NCBI GenBank assembly: GCA_040879025.1
Contig: JBBDLF010000005.1
Span: 1-8,236 of the forward strand
Origin: JBBDLF01 sp040879025
GTDB lineage: Bacteria > Pseudomonadota > Gammaproteobacteria > Pseudomonadales > Pseudohongiellaceae
Reading direction: 5' to 3'
Length of the DNA: 8,236 bases
Shown here: in pieces, positions 5,039-8,236 of the stretch
Position numbering within the stretch: position 1 is the stretch's first letter
Layout of the letters: the number at the start of each line of letters is the position of its first letter
Made by a program: the position numbers and the translations under genes
Notes under the pieces: generated by a model
Seen by the model: the letters and a program-made list of their open reading frames with translations, nothing else
Database searches by the model: none
What the model was told of the DNA's origin: nothing

Positions 5039-5959
5039 TTAAAACCGATGTATCAGACTGACGCCGGCACGGGCGTTACGATAGTTCCCGGTACCTTTGC
5101 CATGAATACTATACCAGTTCATCTGCATATCCAAAGAGGTGTCCCGGCCCAGCGGTATGTTGAGCCCTGCTGAAAAATTATCGGTTTCCGCCTTCAGCAG
5201 GTAAAGCACCCGCCTGTGTTCAAAAGCCGGATCCGCCGCCAGCGCGCTGGCATTGCTGATCAGATGACTCACCGGCGGTACCGCGCTGGAAACGACATAG
5301 CCATCGCTACGACTGTAGGATGCCGTCAAAAGGTTTCCGTTCTCAAAACTGTACTCTATGCTCGCCGAGGCGACATCATTGTCGTAATCAAAAATGTCGT
5401 GCGGCTGCGCTGTGGAATAATAGGCACTCAGATCGGTGTGACGTTCGCTGTTACCGCGGCTTGTTTCGCTGACTACGCCAACACTGCCGCTCCAGGCGGG
5501 GCTGAAGCGTTTGCTCAGGCTGAGCCCGAGATTGTAGAGAGACCGGTCGCGTTCGGCCCCTTCCAGGTCTTCACGATCGGCACTCAACGCCAGCGCAATT
5601 CTTGGCGTATACGGCCCCAGGCCAAATTTATGTTCCAGCGACACGGCCGTGCCCAGCACGTTGCTGTCAAAGCCCTTTTGACTGAAATATCGGCTATGGC
5701 CGAAGCTGCCTGACACGGTCAACGAGGTGTTTAACCCGGGCTGAAACAGTTTGCCTCCGCGCAGTTGCAGCGTGCTGTATGCGCTGCCGTGTTGATCTGA
5801 GGAGGCGAAGCCGCGGGACAGGTTGTCTTCGTGCCCCCCGCCCAGCATGACAGTTGAAAACAGGTTGGCGTGGACCGCCGGTGCCGCGGCCACCACCAGC
5901 AGCAGCACCATCACGGTAGCTGTGTGACGCCCTGCAATTGTCTCAGATTTGACTCGCAT
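5039..5959 (-). CDS. Outer-membrane beta-barrel protein, unknown specificity
   Basis: A 306-residue exported protein. The signal peptide covers about 1-31 (hydrophobic MVLLLVVAAAPA, cleavage after VHA). The mature part is made of alternating-residue amphipathic strands, such as STLQLRGG, TSLTVSGSFG, ASIEYSF, LLTASYSRS and AGLNIPLG, joined by polar loops, and it ends in Phe (AGVSLIHRF) as barrels recognised by the Bam machinery do. The number of strands was not determined. I recognise no named porin family. It is the first gene of the minus-strand cluster, 22 nt before the cupredoxin gene, which suggests passage or sensing at the outer membrane for that system. The start at 5959 gives a complete signal peptide; no strong ribosome site precedes it. 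A start at residue 17 would cut into the signal peptide. Confidence 0.8.
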   Translation of the reverse strand: MRVKSETIAGRHTATVMVLLLVVAAAPAVHANLFSTVMLGGGHEDNLSRGFASSDQHGSAYSTLQLRGGKLFQPGLNTSLTVSGSFGHSRYFSQKGFDSNVLGTAVSLEHKFGLGPYTPRIALALSADREDLEGAERDRSLYNLGLSLSKRFSPAWSGSVGVVSETSRGNSERHTDLSAYYSTAQPHDIFDYDNDVASASIEYSFENGNLLTASYSRSDGYVVSSAVPPVSHLISNASALAADPAFEHRRVLYLLKAETDNFSAGLNIPLGRDTSLDMQMNWYSIHGKGTGNYRNARAGVSLIHRF

Positions 5960-5989
5960 AAGTGACCGAACAGCTCGTTGTGGACGGGC

Positions 5990-6018
5990 ATTATAGCCTA
6001 ACCATTAGCCGGGGTCAG
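5990..6018 (-). promoter_or_regulatory. Sigma-70 promoter of the barrel-cupredoxin-cyclase operon
   Basis: On the minus strand, CTGACC (6018-6013; 4 of 6 to TTGACA) is followed after exactly 17 bp by a perfect TATAAT (5995-5990). Transcription would begin near 5983, giving a leader of about 24 nt before ATG 5959. The promoter lies in the 128-bp gap after recX, so the operon need not depend on recA read-through. Confidence 0.6.
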
Positions 6019-6087
6019 GAAAAGCACAGTCGGTGTATTCGGGGATCTGCGGTAGATTGGCGGGATTCAGGTCAGAGGTAACGAGAT

Positions 6088-6657
6088 TCAGGTTTGGCCA
6101 AGCCAGGGCTTCAGCGCCCGGCCGATTTCGGCGGGGGTAAACCCGCGGGACTGCAGGAGTCGCACCAGGCGACGGTGCGCTTTCCCGGCAAATTCCAGTC
6201 GGGGGCCGGAATTTGGCTCTGTATCGCTTGTTCTGTCGACTTTTCTGTCAATTTTCCTATCGACAAATGATGAAAGGATTTGCATCCAGGCTTCATCGTC
6301 GGGAAACAGATGAAGGTCGATCAGAGTTTCCGGTACGCGGCGATCCCGTAGTGCCTGGCGTATGTACAGATAGCCATAACACTTGTTTTTGCGGGAGTTG
6401 ATGTAGCTGGTCGTGAAGCGTTCGTTACTCAGTAGCTTGTCGGCGATCAACTGATCCAGCGTTTCGTTGATGGCGTCCGGTTCAAACGCAGGGAATTTTC
6501 GGCCCAGTTTGAGAAACAGTTCGTGGCGGGAGTGCTCACGGCGCGCCAGAAAATCCATTCCGGCGCATCGGGCAGCCTGTTTTTGCTCGAGAAAGCTCAA
6601 TTTGGGTTCGGCGTCTGATTCATCCCTCGGTTGCTGAGCCATTCGCTTCCGCTGCAT
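6088..6657 (-). CDS. recX: RecX, modulator of RecA
   Basis: RecX binds RecA filaments in the cytoplasm and limits recombination and the SOS response. The 189-residue product shows the three-helix repeats of the family: FLARREHSRHELFLKL (36-51), YINSRKNKCYGYLYIRQAL (85-103) and a C-terminal RGFTPAEIGRAL (171-182). It is longer than the usual RecX of about 150 residues because of an N-terminal extension (1-20) and a charged insert near 131-155 containing the near-repeat DRKIDRKVDR. The central motif reads CYGY where family members mostly have GYGP. It begins 65 nt after recA with no terminator between, so it is probably made by read-through, as in other gammaproteobacteria. ATG 6657 is chosen; ATG 6642 is possible but has GGAAG only 3 nt away. 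Confidence 0.92.
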   Translation of the reverse strand: MQRKRMAQQPRDESDAEPKLSFLEQKQAARCAGMDFLARREHSRHELFLKLGRKFPAFEPDAINETLDQLIADKLLSNERFTTSYINSRKNKCYGYLYIRQALRDRRVPETLIDLHLFPDDEAWMQILSSFVDRKIDRKVDRTSDTEPNSGPRLEFAGKAHRRLVRLLQSRGFTPAEIGRALKPWLGQT

Positions 6658-6660
6658 GAT

Positions 6661-6690
6661 GTCTTCGGCCTCTGGTCTTTTGCCTCTGGT
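6661..6690 (-). repeat. Two tandem 14-bp repeats in the recA-recX gap
   Basis: On the minus strand CCAGAGGCAAAAGA is followed directly by CCAGAGGCCGAAGA, identical at 12 of 14 positions, ending a few bases before the recX start. The second copy supplies AGAGG, the nearest ribosome-site-like sequence, about 11 nt from ATG 6657. The repeat may tune recX translation or result from slippage. Confidence 0.4.
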
Positions 6691-6722
6691 TTTCTGTCCA
6701 GTCCCCTGTTATTCGCTTCGTG

Positions 6723-7829
<1,107 letters not shown>

Positions 7830-7836
7830 AGTTTTT

Positions 7837-7841
7837 TCCTT
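7837..7841 (-). promoter_or_regulatory. Ribosome binding site of recA
   Basis: AAGGA on the minus strand, 7 nt before ATG 7829, followed by an A-rich spacer (AAAAACT). It fixes the recA start. No ATG-initiated reading frame occurs in the leader between the promoter and this site. Confidence 0.75.
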
Positions 7842-7988
7842 GGTTTATCCGCTTGTTACAACTGAAGGCTGGTTCCGTGAGTTTCTAGTTGTGCCGTTTG
7901 CTGATTCGGGTTTCCGATGCTTCAGCGTTTCTATATATAGTAGTCCGTCCGCTGGCTACTTTCTAAAATTTCCTGTTTTCTGCTGTCT

Positions 7989-8020
7989 GGGGGCCCGCCC
8001 TTGTCTTCCCGGGCTCCCCC
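7989..8020 (-). other. GC-rich hairpin in the recA leader
   Basis: In the minus-strand RNA, GGGGG (8020-8016) pairs with CCCCC (7993-7989) and GCCC (8014-8011) pairs with GGGC (8000-7997), with a small internal loop and a 10-nt apical loop. That is nine G-C pairs. No U-tract follows, so it is not an intrinsic terminator as drawn. It could stabilise or attenuate the recA message. Confidence 0.45.
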
Positions 8021-8065
8021 TCTGTATTTCCGGGCTCCTGTGACCGTGCGTGAGCTCCGGGACTT

Positions 8066-8094
8066 ATTAGATCAAAGTATTACTGTATATTCAA
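8066..8094 (-). promoter_or_regulatory. Sigma-70 promoter of recA
   Basis: On the minus strand TTGAAT (8094-8089) is separated by exactly 17 bp from TCTAAT (8071-8066), matching the consensus at 4 of 6 and 5 of 6. The -35 element lies inside the LexA box, so LexA binding would block polymerase. Transcription would start near 8059. Confidence 0.7.
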
Positions 8095-8100
8095 CCAGTA
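8081..8100. promoter_or_regulatory. LexA (SOS) box of recA
   Basis: TACTGTATATTCAACCAGTA is a near-perfect E. coli-type SOS box: TACTG at one end, CAGTA at the other, and one mismatch to CTGT-N8-ACAG (CCAG in place of ACAG). It overlaps the recA -35 element, the expected place for repression. RecA activated by DNA damage would relieve this repression, giving the usual feedback loop. Confidence 0.88.
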
Positions 8101-8236
8101 TATTGGCTGGGGGTTGGAATCCTTTAGCCCTGAGTGTGATTTTTCTGATTTTGAGACACCCACAAGATTGAGTTGGTGTCCTTTTCCGGCCGGGGACCGC
8201 GAGGCACTACTCCAACGGACGCCCGCTCACCCGTTT
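8101..8236. other. Region upstream of the recA promoter without a supported gene
   Basis: Nothing coding can be supported here. The minus strand could hold the last nine codons of a gene ending at TAG (8209-8207), but that is too short to identify. An inverted repeat GACACC/GGTGTC (about 8154-8179) with a 14-nt loop, followed by CCTTTT on the plus strand, is a weak terminator-like element. Confidence 0.3.

Larger units (their letters stand above)
7830..8059 (-). promoter_or_regulatory. Long untranslated leader of recA
   Basis: The stretch between the predicted transcription start (about 8059) and recA ATG is about 230 nt, long for a recA leader. It has no ATG frame on the minus strand. It holds a strong GC hairpin (7989-8020), a CTATATATAG palindrome (7931-7940) that could be a second -10 element without a clear -35, and a purine-rich minus strand. 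The plus strand holds no credible gene either. Confidence 0.5.

Noticed and set aside
5216..5713. Plus-strand frame of 165 codons
   Set aside because: It is antisense to the beta-barrel gene and lacks domain features or a ribosome site.
6064..6093. Direct repeat GATTCAGGT, two copies 21 bp apart
   Set aside because: Short, one copy runs into the recX stop, and no link to a known operator is apparent.
8207..8236. Possible 3' end of an upstream minus-strand gene (nine codons to TAG)
   Set aside because: Too short to identify; cinA is often upstream of recA, but nothing here demonstrates it.

Overview
The window looks like chromosomal DNA of a free-living gammaproteobacterium, probably marine or aquatic. 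The small heat-shock protein is clearly IbpA-like, RecA and RecX are in the usual recA-recX order, the recA promoter carries a LexA box of the E. coli type, and the ibpA promoter fits the sigma-32 consensus. I cannot name a genus from the sequence alone. I see no insertion sequence, phage gene, CRISPR array, tRNA or rRNA.

Layout. (1) 1-732: a partial Fur-box-like palindrome at the edge, then a sigma-32-type promoter, a three-hairpin leader ending in a ROSE-type RNA thermometer, ibpA (157-657, +) and a strong intrinsic terminator. (2) 733-1036: a REP-like palindrome and a possible 57-codon gene (854-1027, +). (3) 5959 down to 1037, minus strand: a promoter followed by four genes in one direction. 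These encode an outer-membrane beta-barrel protein, a secreted cupredoxin-like protein of the 'methylamine utilization protein' type, a membrane-anchored class III nucleotide cyclase with a periplasmic Cache-like sensor, HAMP and cyclase domains, and a DUF1015 protein. (4) 7829 down to 6088, minus strand: recA and recX, driven from a LexA-controlled promoter at about 8066-8100 with an unusually long leader of about 230 nt. (5) 8101-8236: no supported gene.

How the genes may work together. recA-recX is the standard recombinase plus modulator unit. The most interesting part is the operon at 5959-1037. The first three products span the outer membrane, the periplasm and the inner membrane, and the last of these ends in a cytoplasmic cyclase. 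This suggests a signalling route in which a copper- or redox-binding periplasmic protein informs a cAMP-producing receptor. That is inference from gene order and domain content. The cupredoxin and cyclase genes are also joined by a 31-codon reading frame that overlaps the stop of one and ends 2 nt before the start of the other, which could couple their translation. The ibpA leader is the second unusual spot: the UGCU/UUUG/AGG core that masks the ibpA ribosome site appears a second time upstream, where it masks a GGAGG in front of a two-codon reading frame.
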